64,000 bases of DNA from Micromonospora sp. RP3T (GTDB taxonomy: Bacteria > Actinomycetota > Actinomycetes > Mycobacteriales > Micromonosporaceae): contig NZ_PYPS01000026.1 in assembly GCF_003027925.1 (NCBI RefSeq), positions 1 to 64,000 of the forward strand, read 5' to 3'. This document shows, piece after piece, positions 10,255-18,732 of the stretch. Made by a program: the position numbers and the translations under genes. The notes under the pieces were generated by a model. It saw only the letters and a list, made by a program, of their open reading frames with translations. It ran no database searches and was not told the origin of the DNA. How positions within the stretch are numbered: position 1 is the first letter of the stretch; the number at the start of each line of letters is the position of its first letter.

Positions 10255-11130
10255 TCAACCCTGTGGTTCGGTCACCTGAGCGTCGTCCCGCGGTGCCGTC
10301 GCCTGCTTCGGGACCCGGAATCCGCGTCGGCGGGTACGCCGGTCGAGCCAGTTCGCCAGCGCGGTCACCAGTGAGTTGATGGCGATGTAGATGAGGGCCA
10401 CCACGATCGCCGCGGCGACCACGTTCCCGCGGTTCGCGGACAGGTCGTTGACGCCCCGCTGGAGCAGTTCGGGGAAGGCCACGATGTAGCCGAGCGCGGT
10501 GTCCTTGAGCAGCACCACGAGCTGACTGACGATCACGGGCAGCATGGCGCGGGCCGCCTGCGGCACCAGGATCAACTGCATCACCTGGCTCTTGCGCATG
10601 CCGACGGCGTAGGCCGCCTCGGCCTGGCCCGCCGGGATCGAGCGGATGCCGGCGCGGAACGCCTCGGCGAGCACCGACCCGTTGTAGAGCGTGAGGCCGA
10701 CGACCACGGACCAGAAGGCCGACACCGGTCCCTGGATCAGGAACGGCACACCGTAGAAGATGAAGAAGATCATGAGGAGCAGCGGGACGGCGCGGAAGAA
10801 CTCCACGATCGCGCCGGCCGGAACCCGGACCCACCAGTGGTCGGAGAGCCGGCCGACCGCGAACAGGATGCCGAAGGCCAGCGACAGCACCATGCCGGTG
10901 GCGGCGGCGAACAGGGTCTGCCGCAGGCCGGGCCAGATGAACTGGGTCCAGGTGGATGCCTCGGTGAAGGGCTGCCAGAGGCTGCCCTCCCACTGCCCGG
11001 CCTGGTCGAACTTGGCGTAGACCCACCAGAGCAACGCCACCAGGCCGACGCCGAACACAACGCTGAGCACCGCGTTGCGGACGCGGGCCCGGGGCCCGGG
11101 GTGGTCGTAGAGAACGGTGCTGGTGCTCAT
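10255..11130 (-). CDS. gluD: Glutamate-type ABC transporter permease GluD
   Basis: 291 aa. It is an inner-membrane permease of a polar amino acid (PAAT/HAAT) importer. The EAA loop that docks on the ATPase reads EAFRAGIRSIPAGQAEAAYAVG. Hydrophobic segments flank it, with a charged C-terminal tail RRTRRRG. The ATG overlaps the gluC stop (TGATG), so the two permeases are translated together and probably form a heterodimer. It is the last gene of the operon and ends at a bidirectional hairpin. Confidence 0.9.
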   Translation of the reverse strand: MSTSTVLYDHPGPRARVRNAVLSVVFGVGLVALLWWVYAKFDQAGQWEGSLWQPFTEASTWTQFIWPGLRQTLFAAATGMVLSLAFGILFAVGRLSDHWWVRVPAGAIVEFFRAVPLLLMIFFIFYGVPFLIQGPVSAFWSVVVGLTLYNGSVLAEAFRAGIRSIPAGQAEAAYAVGMRKSQVMQLILVPQAARAMLPVIVSQLVVLLKDTALGYIVAFPELLQRGVNDLSANRGNVVAAAIVVALIYIAINSLVTALANWLDRRTRRRGFRVPKQATAPRDDAQVTEPQG

Positions 11131-11804
11131 CAGCGCTTCACCGCCAGTCGGTTGGCCAGCCAGCCGAAGAAGTAGCCGGTCGGAATGAGGAGCGCGGCGA
11201 AGGTGCCGGCGAAGACGGCGAAGATCGCGATCACCGCGTCGCCGTTGCTGTTGATGAGGTCCTTCATCACGCTGGACGCCTCGATCAGGCCGATCGTGCC
11301 GACGATCGTCGCGTTCTTGCACAGCGCGATGAGCACGCTGCCCAGCGGGGCGACCACGGCCCGGCCGGCCTGCGGGAGCACCACGATCCGGAGGGTCTGG
11401 AAGAAGGTCAGCCCGATCGCACGGGCCGCCTCCGCCTGACCGGGCGGGACGGTGTTGATACCGGACCGGACCGCCTCGCAGACGAACGCGGCGGTGTAGA
11501 CCGACAGGCCGACCACGCCGAGCCAGTAGTTGTTCTGGTCGAGGTCGTCGGAGAGAGTCAGCCCGAGCGTGGTGAAGAGGCCGAAGTAGCAGAAGAAGAT
11601 GATCAGCGTCAGCGGCGTGTTGCGGAAGATGTTGACCCAGGCCGCGCCGACGCCCCGCAACACCGGCACCGGGGAGACCCGGAAGGCGGCGAGGAGCACG
11701 CCGAGCACCAGCGCGAGGACCGCCGACGCGCCGGTCAGCTTGAGGATCCAGAGAAAGCCCGACAGGTACGCGTCGAGGTTGGTCGGATCAGCGAATACGT
11801 GCAT
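11130..11804 (-). CDS. gluC: Glutamate-type ABC transporter permease GluC
   Basis: 224 aa. It is the second permease of the importer, with the EAA loop EAVRSGINTVPPGQAEAARAIG and about five hydrophobic segments, including FRNTPLTLIIFF near the middle. ATG 11804 is preceded by GGGAG at seven bases. It lies 80 bases downstream of the binding-protein gene, and a hairpin in that gap probably lowers permease expression relative to the binding protein. Confidence 0.9.
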   Translation of the reverse strand: MHVFADPTNLDAYLSGFLWILKLTGASAVLALVLGVLLAAFRVSPVPVLRGVGAAWVNIFRNTPLTLIIFFCYFGLFTTLGLTLSDDLDQNNYWLGVVGLSVYTAAFVCEAVRSGINTVPPGQAEAARAIGLTFFQTLRIVVLPQAGRAVVAPLGSVLIALCKNATIVGTIGLIEASSVMKDLINSNGDAVIAIFAVFAGTFAALLIPTGYFFGWLANRLAVKR

Positions 11805-11846
11805 GCGTCGACTCCCGGGGCACGTCGTCGGCGTCCTGACAGACCA

Positions 11847-11874
11847 GGGCCGGCACCCGTGCGGATGCCGGCCC
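11847..11874 (-). terminator. Intra-operon hairpin between gluB and gluC
   Basis: GGGCCGGCA (11847-11855) pairs with TGCCGGCCC (11866-11874) around a 10-base loop. Placed directly after the binding-protein gene, it fits a partial terminator or RNA-stabilising hairpin that sets binding protein above permease levels. Confidence 0.55.
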
Positions 11875-11884
11875 CCGGATCAGG

Positions 11885-12751
11885 TCAGACGCTGCCGCAG
11901 TTGGTCAGCTTCGTGGTGTCCAGCTCGGGCGCGGCCGTGCCGCTCTTGCCCAGGGTCGCGTCCCAGGCGGCCTTGTACGAGCCGTCCGAGGCGGCGGTCT
12001 TGAGGATCTCGTTGACCTTCTCGCAGCCGTCCTTGTCGTCCTTCTTCAGGCCGATGCCGTAGGGCTCGCTGGAGAAGGGCTTGCCGACCACCTTGAACTT
12101 GCCGGCGTACTGGGACTGCGCGGCGTAGCCGGCCAGGATGATGTCGTCGGTGGTCACCGCGTCGATCTTGCCGCTCTCCAGCAGCGGCAGGCACTTCGAG
12201 TACGAGTCGAACTGCTGGAGCTTGGCCTTCGGGTGCTCGGTCTGGATCCGCTTGGCGGGGGTCGAGCCGGTGACCGAGCAGACCGTCTTGCCGTCGAGCG
12301 CCTCCGGGCCGGTCAGCGTGGAGTCGGCCTTGACCAGCAGGTCCTGGCCGGCGATGTAGTACGGCCCGGCGAAGTTGATCTTCTGCTTGCGCTCGTCGTT
12401 GATGGTGTAGGTGGCCACCACCAGGTCGACGGTGCCCTGCTGGATGAAGGGCTCACGGTTGGCCGAGACGGTGGTCTTCCACTCGATGTTGCCGGCGTCC
12501 ACGCCGAGGCCCTTGGCCACGATCTTGGCGATCTCGACGTCGAAGCCCTCGTACTGGCTGCCGGTCTGGATGCCGAGACCCGGCTGGTCGGCCTTCACGC
12601 CGATGACCAGCTTCTTCTGGTTCTGGGCCTTGCCGATGATGCCCTTGGCCCCGCCGCTGCCGGACCCGCTGTCCCCGTCGCCGCCGCAGGCGCTCATGCC
12701 GAGCGCCAAGGTCGCCGCCGCGGCTACCGCCGCCACGCGCTTCATACGCAT
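11885..12751 (-). CDS. gluB: Glutamate-type ABC transporter lipoprotein GluB (substrate-binding)
   Basis: 288 aa. This is an extracellular lipid-anchored binding protein. The signal peptide ends in a lipobox with Cys22 (LALGMSAC), followed by a Gly/Ser spacer. The mature part has the SBP_bac_3 pattern: KLVIGVKADQPG, YEGFDVEIAKIVAK, and FAGPYYIAGQDLLVK. The start chosen is the ATG of MRMKRV, six bases after AAGGAG; an ATG six bases upstream would touch the ribosome site. The glutamate preference is inferred from resemblance to Corynebacterium GluB; related polar amino acids are possible. Confidence 0.88.
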   Translation of the reverse strand: MRMKRVAAVAAAATLALGMSACGGDGDSGSGSGGAKGIIGKAQNQKKLVIGVKADQPGLGIQTGSQYEGFDVEIAKIVAKGLGVDAGNIEWKTTVSANREPFIQQGTVDLVVATYTINDERKQKINFAGPYYIAGQDLLVKADSTLTGPEALDGKTVCSVTGSTPAKRIQTEHPKAKLQQFDSYSKCLPLLESGKIDAVTTDDIILAGYAAQSQYAGKFKVVGKPFSSEPYGIGLKKDDKDGCEKVNEILKTAASDGSYKAAWDATLGKSGTAAPELDTTKLTNCGSV

Positions 12752-12802
12752 ACTCATCTCCTTCTTCGACGGAGCCGCCGGGGACGACTCCACTACGGAC
12801 GC

Positions 12803-13549
12803 TCAGTGCGTGAGGATCTTGGAGAGGAAGTCCTTGGCCCGCTCGCTGCGCGGGTTCGCGAAGAACTCGGCCGGTGGCGCGTCCTCGACGAGCTTGCCGT
12901 CGGCCATGAAGATGACGCGGTTGGCCGCGTGCCGGGCGAAGCCCATCTCGTGCGTGACCACCACCATGGTCATGCCGTCGCGGGCCAGCGAGGTCATCAC
13001 GTCGAGCACCTCGCCGACCATCTCCGGGTCGAGCGCGCTTGTCGGCTCGTCGAAGAGCATCGCCTTGGGCTGCATGGCCAGCGCGCGGGCGATGGCCGCC
13101 CGCTGCTGCTGGCCGCCGGAGAGCTGGGCGGGGTACTTGTCCGCCTGGTTGGCGATGCCGACGCGGTCGAGCAGGGCCAGGCCGCGCTCGCGGGCGGCGG
13201 CCGGCTTCTCCTTGCGGACCTTGACCGGCCCGAGCGTGACGTTCTCCAGGATGCTCTTGTGCGCGAAGAGGTTGAACGACTGGAACACCATGCCGACCTC
13301 GCTGCGCAGCTTGGCCAGGGGCTTGCCCTCGGCCGGCAGCGGCTGCCCGTCGAACGTGATGGTGCCGTCGTTGATCGGCTCCAGCCGGTTGATGGCGCGG
13401 CACAGCGTCGACTTGCCGGAGCCGGACGGGCCGATCACCACGACCACCTCGCCCCGGCCGACGGAGAGGGACACGTCGTCGAGCACGTGCAGCGGCCCGA
13501 ACCACTTGTTGACCCCGTCGAGCACGATCAGCGGGTCGCCCGTCGTCAC
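12803..13549 (-). CDS. gluA: Glutamate-type ABC transporter ATPase GluA
   Basis: 248 aa. It is the ATP-hydrolysing subunit of the importer. Walker A is GPSGSGKST, the signature is LSGGQQQRAAIARAL, Walker B is AMLFDEPTSALDPE, and the switch His lies in VVTHEMGFA. GTG 13549 gives MTTGDPLIVLDGVNKWFG, matching the usual family start; upstream in-frame codons run into the promoter region. It is the first gene of gluABCD, divergent from selD, with repeated GTCAC/GTAAC motifs between the two. Confidence 0.92.
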   Translation of the reverse strand: MTTGDPLIVLDGVNKWFGPLHVLDDVSLSVGRGEVVVVIGPSGSGKSTLCRAINRLEPINDGTITFDGQPLPAEGKPLAKLRSEVGMVFQSFNLFAHKSILENVTLGPVKVRKEKPAAARERGLALLDRVGIANQADKYPAQLSGGQQQRAAIARALAMQPKAMLFDEPTSALDPEMVGEVLDVMTSLARDGMTMVVVTHEMGFARHAANRVIFMADGKLVEDAPPAEFFANPRSERAKDFLSKILTH

Positions 13550-13649
13550 GATCGTCCACCGTCCCTGTCGTCCGTGCCGGAACAGGGGGTCGGTCGACCC
13601 CCGGTTGGGCAACTGTAAGCGGGGTGATGTGGCGGAACGCAACTCAGTT

Positions 13650-13681
13650 GGTCACGGAGCGGTAACACCGGTCACCGGTGT
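13650..13681. promoter_or_regulatory. Candidate operator in gluA-selD divergent region
   Basis: GGTCAC-N5-GGTAAC (13650-13666) is followed by a perfect inverted repeat ACACCGGT-C-ACCGGTGT (13665-13681). The same GGTCAC-N5-GGTAAC block recurs at 14840-14856. Direct GTMAC repeats one helical turn apart are typical of OmpR-class response regulators such as MtrA; the regulator is not known here. Confidence 0.4.
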
Positions 13682-13757
13682 GCCGGCGGGTCCCAATTCC
13701 GTCCCCGACCGGGGTGCCCGAGTGGCGACGCCGCCGTCTCGCGGAGATCATGGAGCG

Positions 13758-14741
13758 ATGACGTTCCGGCTCACCGAGTACGCCCGTGGCGGCGGCTGCG
13801 CCTGCAAGATCCCGCCCGGTGAGCTGGAGGCGATGGTCGCCGGGCTGGGCCCGAGCGGCGGCGCCGCCGAGCTGCTGGTCGGGCTGGAGAACGGCGACGA
13901 CGCCGCGGTGGTCCGGCTGGACGAGCGCACCGGCCTGGTGACCACCGCCGACTTCTTCACCCCGGTCGTCGACGACGCGTACGACTGGGGCCGCATCGCC
14001 GCCGTCAACGCGCTCTCCGACGTGTACGCCATGGGCGGCACCCCGCTCGTCGCGCTCAACCTGCTGTGCTGGCCGCGGGAGGTACTGCCGTTGGAGCTGG
14101 CCCGGGAGGTGCTGCGCGGCGGGCAGGATGTGGCCCGCGAGGCGGGCTGCCACCTGGCCGGCGGGCACAGTGTGGACGACGACGGCCCGAAGTACGGCCT
14201 GGCGGTCACCGGGCTGGTCCACCCGGACGAGTTGATCACCCTGGACGCCGGGCGGGCCGGGCTGCCGCTGTCGCTGACCAAGCCGCTCGGCGTCGGCGTG
14301 CTGAACACCCGGCACAAGCAGACCGGGGAGCGCTTCGCGGCGGCGGTCGACTCGATGACCCGGCTCAACCGGGACGCCGCCCGCGCCGCGGTGGCCGCCG
14401 GCATTCGTTGCGGCACCGACGTGACCGGCTTCGGGCTGCTCGGGCACGCCTCGAAGCTGGCCCGCGCCAGCCGGCTCACGGTGGCGATCGACACCGCCGC
14501 GGTGCCGTACCTGGAGGGCGCGCGGGAGGCGCTGCGCGACGGTTACGTCAGCGGCGGCACCCGGCGCAACCTGGAGTGGGTGACGCCGTGGACCGACTTC
14601 GGCGACGCCGACGAGGCCGAGCGGCTGCTGCTGGCCGACGCGCAGACCTCGGGCGGGCTGCTGGTGGCCGGCGAGGTACCGGGCGGCACGGTGGTCGGCG
14701 AGCTGCTGCCCGCCTCCGACACGTTGATCAGGCTGCGCTGA
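13758..14741 (+). CDS. selD: Selenide, water dikinase SelD
   Basis: 327 aa. It makes selenophosphate from selenide and ATP, the selenium donor for selenocysteine and 2-selenouridine. The N-terminal GGGCACKIPPG supplies the catalytic Cys14 and Lys17 (equivalent to E. coli Cys17 and Lys20); the active site is Cys, not selenocysteine. Further motifs are NGDDAAV, GGTPLVALNLLCWP, GGHSVDD and GTDVTGFGLLGH. ATG 13758 matches the family start. No selA, selB or tRNA-Sec is seen in this window, so the selenium user is elsewhere or unrecognised. Confidence 0.93.
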   Translation: MTFRLTEYARGGGCACKIPPGELEAMVAGLGPSGGAAELLVGLENGDDAAVVRLDERTGLVTTADFFTPVVDDAYDWGRIAAVNALSDVYAMGGTPLVALNLLCWPREVLPLELAREVLRGGQDVAREAGCHLAGGHSVDDDGPKYGLAVTGLVHPDELITLDAGRAGLPLSLTKPLGVGVLNTRHKQTGERFAAAVDSMTRLNRDAARAAVAAGIRCGTDVTGFGLLGHASKLARASRLTVAIDTAAVPYLEGAREALRDGYVSGGTRRNLEWVTPWTDFGDADEAERLLLADAQTSGGLLVAGEVPGGTVVGELLPASDTLIRLR

Positions 14742-14839
14742 CCGGCGTGGCATCGGTCTGGACGCGACACCGTACCCGATAAACTGTCATCTTCCCGCTA
14801 CTCAGGGCAACGTCGCCCAGGGGAAATTTTGCCCGGAAT

Positions 14840-14856
14840 GGTCACAGACCGGTAAC
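14840..14856 (+). promoter_or_regulatory. Second GGTCAC-N5-GGTAAC block
   Basis: It has the same spacing and 15 of 17 bases of the block at 13650-13666. It lies 89 bases before the start of the gene at 14945, in a 203-base gap after selD. It is a possible binding site for the same regulator. Confidence 0.35.
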
Positions 14857-14944
14857 TTGCCCCCGGTCGAGGTCAAATGCCCCCCACCATCGTCAGTAAG
14901 GCCCGATCCGGAGGCCGGTGGGACGAGCGCAGCGAGGAGGCGGC

Positions 14945-15424
14945 ATGACCGAGCTGTGGAACTGGAGAATCGACGGCAGTGCGCCGGTGGAGGTCTACCC
15001 GGCGTTGGCCGAGGCACTCGGCCGGGTGGTGATGCCGCTCGCCGTCGCCGACCCGGTCCGGCTGCCCGCGTACGCGGTGGTCTGCGACGTGTGGGAGGCG
15101 CCCGGGGCGTACGGCACCGTGGTCGACTGTTACGGCGTGCCCGAACGCCTGCCCGAGCTGCCCGCCATCGCGGCCCTGGCCCGGGTGCTCGGCCGCAACT
15201 GCCTGATGCGCGACGACACGCTCGACGCCGGCCGGCACCTGCTGGTCGCCCCGGACGGCACGATCCGCCCGGTGCACTTCGACGTGGTCGAGACCGACGA
15301 CGGCGAGGTGCTCAGCGACCAGCGGCTCTGCACGCTTGCCGACCCCGGCTGCCGGGGCTGGTCGCAGTGCCACCGCTCCCGGTGGGCCCCCGACTCGATC
15401 GCCCCCGCGCTGGCCGCCGCCTGA
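14945..15424 (+). CDS. Hypothetical protein after selD
   Basis: 159 aa, soluble, slightly acidic, with no signal peptide. I do not recognise the family. The start is fixed by GAGGAGG just before ATG 14945. Features are an N-terminal MTELWNWRIDG, a central DDTLDAGRHLLVAPDG stretch and a C-terminal part with three cysteines (LCTLADPGCRGWSQCHRSRW) that could bind a metal. It lies 203 bases after selD and 76 bases before miaB. The shared GTCAC/GTAAC motif upstream of it and of selD hints at common control, but no selenium-related role can be shown. Confidence 0.6.
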   Translation: MTELWNWRIDGSAPVEVYPALAEALGRVVMPLAVADPVRLPAYAVVCDVWEAPGAYGTVVDCYGVPERLPELPAIAALARVLGRNCLMRDDTLDAGRHLLVAPDGTIRPVHFDVVETDDGEVLSDQRLCTLADPGCRGWSQCHRSRWAPDSIAPALAAA

Positions 15425-15500
15425 CCGGCCCCCACCCCCACCCGCCGGGCGGGACACGGGGGTGGGGCGGTCCGGGTGGCCCGGATACGCTGTCCGGGTC

Positions 15501-17000
15501 ATGACTACCGCAGCCGCGGGCAGCCCGCGCACCTACCAGGTGCGCACGTACGGCTGCCAGATGAACGTGCACGACTCCGAGCGCATCTCCGGCCTGCTCG
15601 AAGACGCCGGCTACGTGCGCGCCGCCGAGTCCGCCGACCAGCCCGACGTGGTGGTGTTCAACACCTGCGCGGTCCGGGAGAACGCCGACAACCGGCTCTA
15701 CGGCAACCTCGGCCACCTGCGCCCGGTCAAGACGAAGCACCCCGGGATGCAGATCGCGGTCGGCGGCTGCCTGGCCCAGAAGGACCGCGGCGAGATCGTC
15801 CGCAAGGCGCCCTGGGTGGACGTCGTCTTCGGCACGCACAACATCGGCTCGCTGCCGGCGCTGCTGGACCGGGCCCGGCACAACGCGGCGGCCGAGGTGG
15901 AGATCCTCGAGTCGCTGGAGGTCTTCCCGTCCACGCTGCCGACCCGGCGCGAGTCGACGTACGCGGGCTGGGTCTCCATCTCCGTCGGCTGCAACAACAC
16001 CTGCACGTTCTGCATCGTGCCGTCGCTGCGCGGCAAGGAGAAGGACCGCCGCCCCGGCGACGTGCTCTCCGAGGTGCGCGCGCTGGTGGCCGAGGGCGTG
16101 CTGGAGGTGACGCTGCTCGGGCAGAACGTCAACTCCTACGGCGTGGAGTTCGGCGACCGGTACGCGTTCGGCAAGCTGCTGCGCGCCTGCGGCGACGTCG
16201 ACGGGCTGGAGCGGGTCCGCTTCACCAGCCCGCACCCGAAGGACTTCACCGACGACGTGATCGCCGCGATGGCCGAGACGCCGAACGTCTGCCACTCGCT
16301 GCACATGCCGTTGCAGTCCGGCTCCGACGACGTGCTGCGGGCGATGCGCCGCTCGTACCGGTCGGAGAAGTACCTGGGGATCATCGCCAAGGTCCGGGCG
16401 GCGATGCCGGACGCGGCGATCACCACCGACATCATCGTCGGCTTCCCCGGCGAGACCGAGGCGGACTTCCAGCAGACCCTCGACGTGGTCCGGGAGGCCC
16501 GGTTCTCGTCGGCGTTCACGTTCCAGTATTCCAAGCGCCCCGGCACCCCGGCGGCCACCATGGCCGACCAGCTCCCCAAGCAGGTCGTGCAGGAGCGCTA
16601 CGAGCGGTTGATCGCCTGTGTCGAGGAGATCACCTGGGCGGAGAACAGGAAGCTGGTCGGCGAGACCGTCGAGGTGCTGGTCGCCGTCGGTGAGGGGCGC
16701 AAGGACGAGCGCACCGGCCGGATGTCCGGCCGGGCCCGCGACGGCCGGCTCGTGCACTTCGCCACCGGTGAATTGGCCGGGCGGATCCGCCCCGGCGACA
16801 TCGTGCACACCACTGTCACGTACGCCGCCCCGCACCACCTCAACGCGGACGGGGCACCGGTGGCGCACCGGCGTACCCGGGCCGGCGACGCGGCCGAGGC
16901 GGGACGCGCCCCGCGTACGCCAGGGGTGCTGCTCGGGCTGCCGACGGTCGGCGCGCCGGCCGAGTCGCCCGCCCCCACCGGCGGCTGCGCCGCCCACTGA
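15501..17000 (+). CDS. miaB: tRNA-2-methylthio-N6-dimethylallyladenosine synthase MiaB
   Basis: 499 aa. It is a radical-SAM methylthiotransferase that converts i6A37 to ms2i6A37 in tRNAs reading U-starting codons. It has an N-terminal UPF0004 domain with three cluster cysteines (TYGCQMN, FNTCAVRENA, GGCLAQ), then the radical-SAM CxxxCxxC in CNNTCTFCIVPSLRGKE, and a C-terminal TRAM domain. A Pro/Ala-rich tail ends in GGCAAH. Its substrate comes from miaA about 4.3 kb downstream. ATG 15501 starts just before the conserved TYQVRTYGCQ. Confidence 0.96.
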   Translation: MTTAAAGSPRTYQVRTYGCQMNVHDSERISGLLEDAGYVRAAESADQPDVVVFNTCAVRENADNRLYGNLGHLRPVKTKHPGMQIAVGGCLAQKDRGEIVRKAPWVDVVFGTHNIGSLPALLDRARHNAAAEVEILESLEVFPSTLPTRRESTYAGWVSISVGCNNTCTFCIVPSLRGKEKDRRPGDVLSEVRALVAEGVLEVTLLGQNVNSYGVEFGDRYAFGKLLRACGDVDGLERVRFTSPHPKDFTDDVIAAMAETPNVCHSLHMPLQSGSDDVLRAMRRSYRSEKYLGIIAKVRAAMPDAAITTDIIVGFPGETEADFQQTLDVVREARFSSAFTFQYSKRPGTPAATMADQLPKQVVQERYERLIACVEEITWAENRKLVGETVEVLVAVGEGRKDERTGRMSGRARDGRLVHFATGELAGRIRPGDIVHTTVTYAAPHHLNADGAPVAHRRTRAGDAAEAGRAPRTPGVLLGLPTVGAPAESPAPTGGCAAH

Positions 17001-17013
17001 CCCCGCCCCGGGG

Positions 17014-17098
17014 TAAGGAGGGGCCCCCTCTTAACAGCTCGATGTGAGAAGGGGCCCCTTCTATACCGTATGCGTTAAGAAGGGGCCCCTCCTTACAC
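17014..17098. repeat. Family A repeat, three cores at 31-bp spacing
   Basis: GGGGCCCC cores at 17021, 17052 and 17083 are exactly 31 bases apart, each inside a TTAAG/AGAAGGGGCCCCTTCT-like palindrome. The element fills the gap between the convergent miaB and cellulase genes almost completely and touches the cellulase stop codon. It could act as a bidirectional terminator. Confidence 0.85.
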
Positions 17099-17100
17099 CA

Positions 17101-18732
17101 TCAGCAGGCGGTGCCGTTGAGCTTGACGGTGGCGGGGGCGGCGGCGGTGCCGTTGGCGGTGAAGCCCACGGTCACCGAGGCGCCCGGCGCCAGCGACGAC
17201 GCCCAGTTCGGCGCCGCGGCCGTGACCGTGGTGCCGGACTGCGTGACGGTGGCGTTCCAGCCGCTCGCAAGCGTCACCCCGGACGGCCACGTCCAGGTGG
17301 CCGACCACGGGTTCAGCGCGGCGTTGCCGGTGTTCTTGACGGTCAGCTCGCCCTGGAACCCGCCGGCCCAGGCGTTTGTCTGCTTGTAGCTGGCGGTGCA
17401 GCCGCCGCTGGGCGCCGGCGTCGTCGGTGCCGGCGTGGTCGGTGCCGGCGAGGTGTTCGGGGTGCCGGTCGGGGACGGGCTGCTGGTGCTGCCGCCACCC
17501 GTCGGCGGGATCAGGTACGGCTGGAGGATGGCCTGCTTGGCCTGGTTGACGGTGGTCCAGTCGTCGTTGGCGATGCCGCCGGTGTCACCCGAGTTCGGGT
17601 TCCACGACCAGTAGGTGAACGACATGCCGTTGACCCCGGTGCCGGTGTAGGCCATCAGGTTCTCCAGCCAGACCTTGTCCTTCGGGTCCTGGAGCGTGGT
17701 GCCGAACTCGCCCATCATGATCGGCGCGATGTTCTGCTTGTAGAGGTAACCCCAGTACTTGTCCCAGATCGCCGGCATGTTCGCCGGGTAGCTCGGGTCG
17801 TCGAACCAGGCCTGCCGGTAGACCGAGGTGGCGTACTCGTGCGGCGAGTAGACCAGCCGGTTCGCCACGTTCAGCCGGACCGGGAACTGCCCGGCCTTGG
17901 ACAGGTTGCCGCCCCACCAGCCGCAGTCCTCGTCGTTGCTGGGGTCGTTGTCCCAGACGTTCGACAGGCCGCCGCTCGGGCAGCTCACCCCCTCCACGAA
18001 GATCAGCCAGTTGGGCTGCACGCCGAGGATCGCGTTGCCGGCCCGCTCGGCGGCGAGCCGCCAGTCCCGGGCGGTGTCGCCACAGCCCCAGCAGGCGCCG
18101 GTGGCGGCCGGGTTGGTGCCCTCGGCGTGCGGCTCGTTGTGCAGGTCCGCGCCGATCACCGTCGGGTTGTTCGCGTACCGCTGGGCCATCGTCTTCCAGT
18201 CGGCGATCCAGGTCGCCTCGGACACGCCCGAGGTGTACCAGAGCGGCGACTGCCCGGCCGAGGTCGGCCGGTGCCGGTCCAGGATGACGCGCATCCCCTT
18301 GCTGCCCGCGTAGTCGATGACCTTGTCCAGGATCTGCAACGGGGAGAGCCCGATCAGGTCCGGGTTGACGAAGTCGTTGATCCCGGTCGCCGTCGCGCCG
18401 GGCTTGATGGAGTCGTTCGAGAACGGGATGCGCAGCGTGTTGTAGCCCAACCGGGCCATGGTGTCGAGCTGGCCGCGCCACGGGTTGCTCGACCACAGGC
18501 CGTGGAACGTCCTGTTGTCGGTCTCCATGCCGAACCAGTTGATGCCGGTCAGCCGGACGGTAGCGCCCGTGCTGTCGACGATCTTGTTGCCGTTGGTGTG
18601 CAGGTAACCGGTGCCGGTGCCGCCGGCCGCGGCGACGGCCGGGGTGGTGCTGACGGCCGCGGCGACGAGGATGCCGGCCGCGGCGGTGGCGAGCGCCGTC
18701 AGGGCGCCGCCGAGGGCGGTGCGTCGGTGCAT
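17101..18732 (-). CDS. Secreted endo-1,4-beta-glucanase (GH5) with CBM2
   Basis: 543 aa. It hydrolyses cellulose outside the cell. The signal peptide has a twin-Arg start (MHRRTALGG) and ends near AVAAA (residue 36). The GH5 domain (about 40-395) closely resembles Acidothermus E1: GINWFGMET, then acid/base Glu200 in DLHNEPH and nucleophile Glu342 in MMGEFGTT. A Ser/Thr/Pro linker (about 413-442) leads to a family 2 cellulose-binding module with terminal cysteines and exposed Trp residues. GGAG precedes the ATG. It lies alone, bracketed by repeats A and C, within a housekeeping cluster. Confidence 0.93.
   Translation of the reverse strand: MHRRTALGGALTALATAAAGILVAAAVSTTPAVAAAGGTGTGYLHTNGNKIVDSTGATVRLTGINWFGMETDNRTFHGLWSSNPWRGQLDTMARLGYNTLRIPFSNDSIKPGATATGINDFVNPDLIGLSPLQILDKVIDYAGSKGMRVILDRHRPTSAGQSPLWYTSGVSEATWIADWKTMAQRYANNPTVIGADLHNEPHAEGTNPAATGACWGCGDTARDWRLAAERAGNAILGVQPNWLIFVEGVSCPSGGLSNVWDNDPSNDEDCGWWGGNLSKAGQFPVRLNVANRLVYSPHEYATSVYRQAWFDDPSYPANMPAIWDKYWGYLYKQNIAPIMMGEFGTTLQDPKDKVWLENLMAYTGTGVNGMSFTYWSWNPNSGDTGGIANDDWTTVNQAKQAILQPYLIPPTGGGSTSSPSPTGTPNTSPAPTTPAPTTPAPSGGCTASYKQTNAWAGGFQGELTVKNTGNAALNPWSATWTWPSGVTLASGWNATVTQSGTTVTAAAPNWASSLAPGASVTVGFTANGTAAAPATVKLNGTAC

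Noticed and set aside
12233..13618. Long plus-strand frame opposite gluB and gluA
   Set aside because: It covers two clear ABC transporter genes in antisense and shows no motif; this is the usual high-GC shadow.
13550..13757. tRNA-Sec near selD
   Set aside because: No acceptor stem, GGTTCRA-type T loop or long variable arm could be seen here or in 14742-14944.
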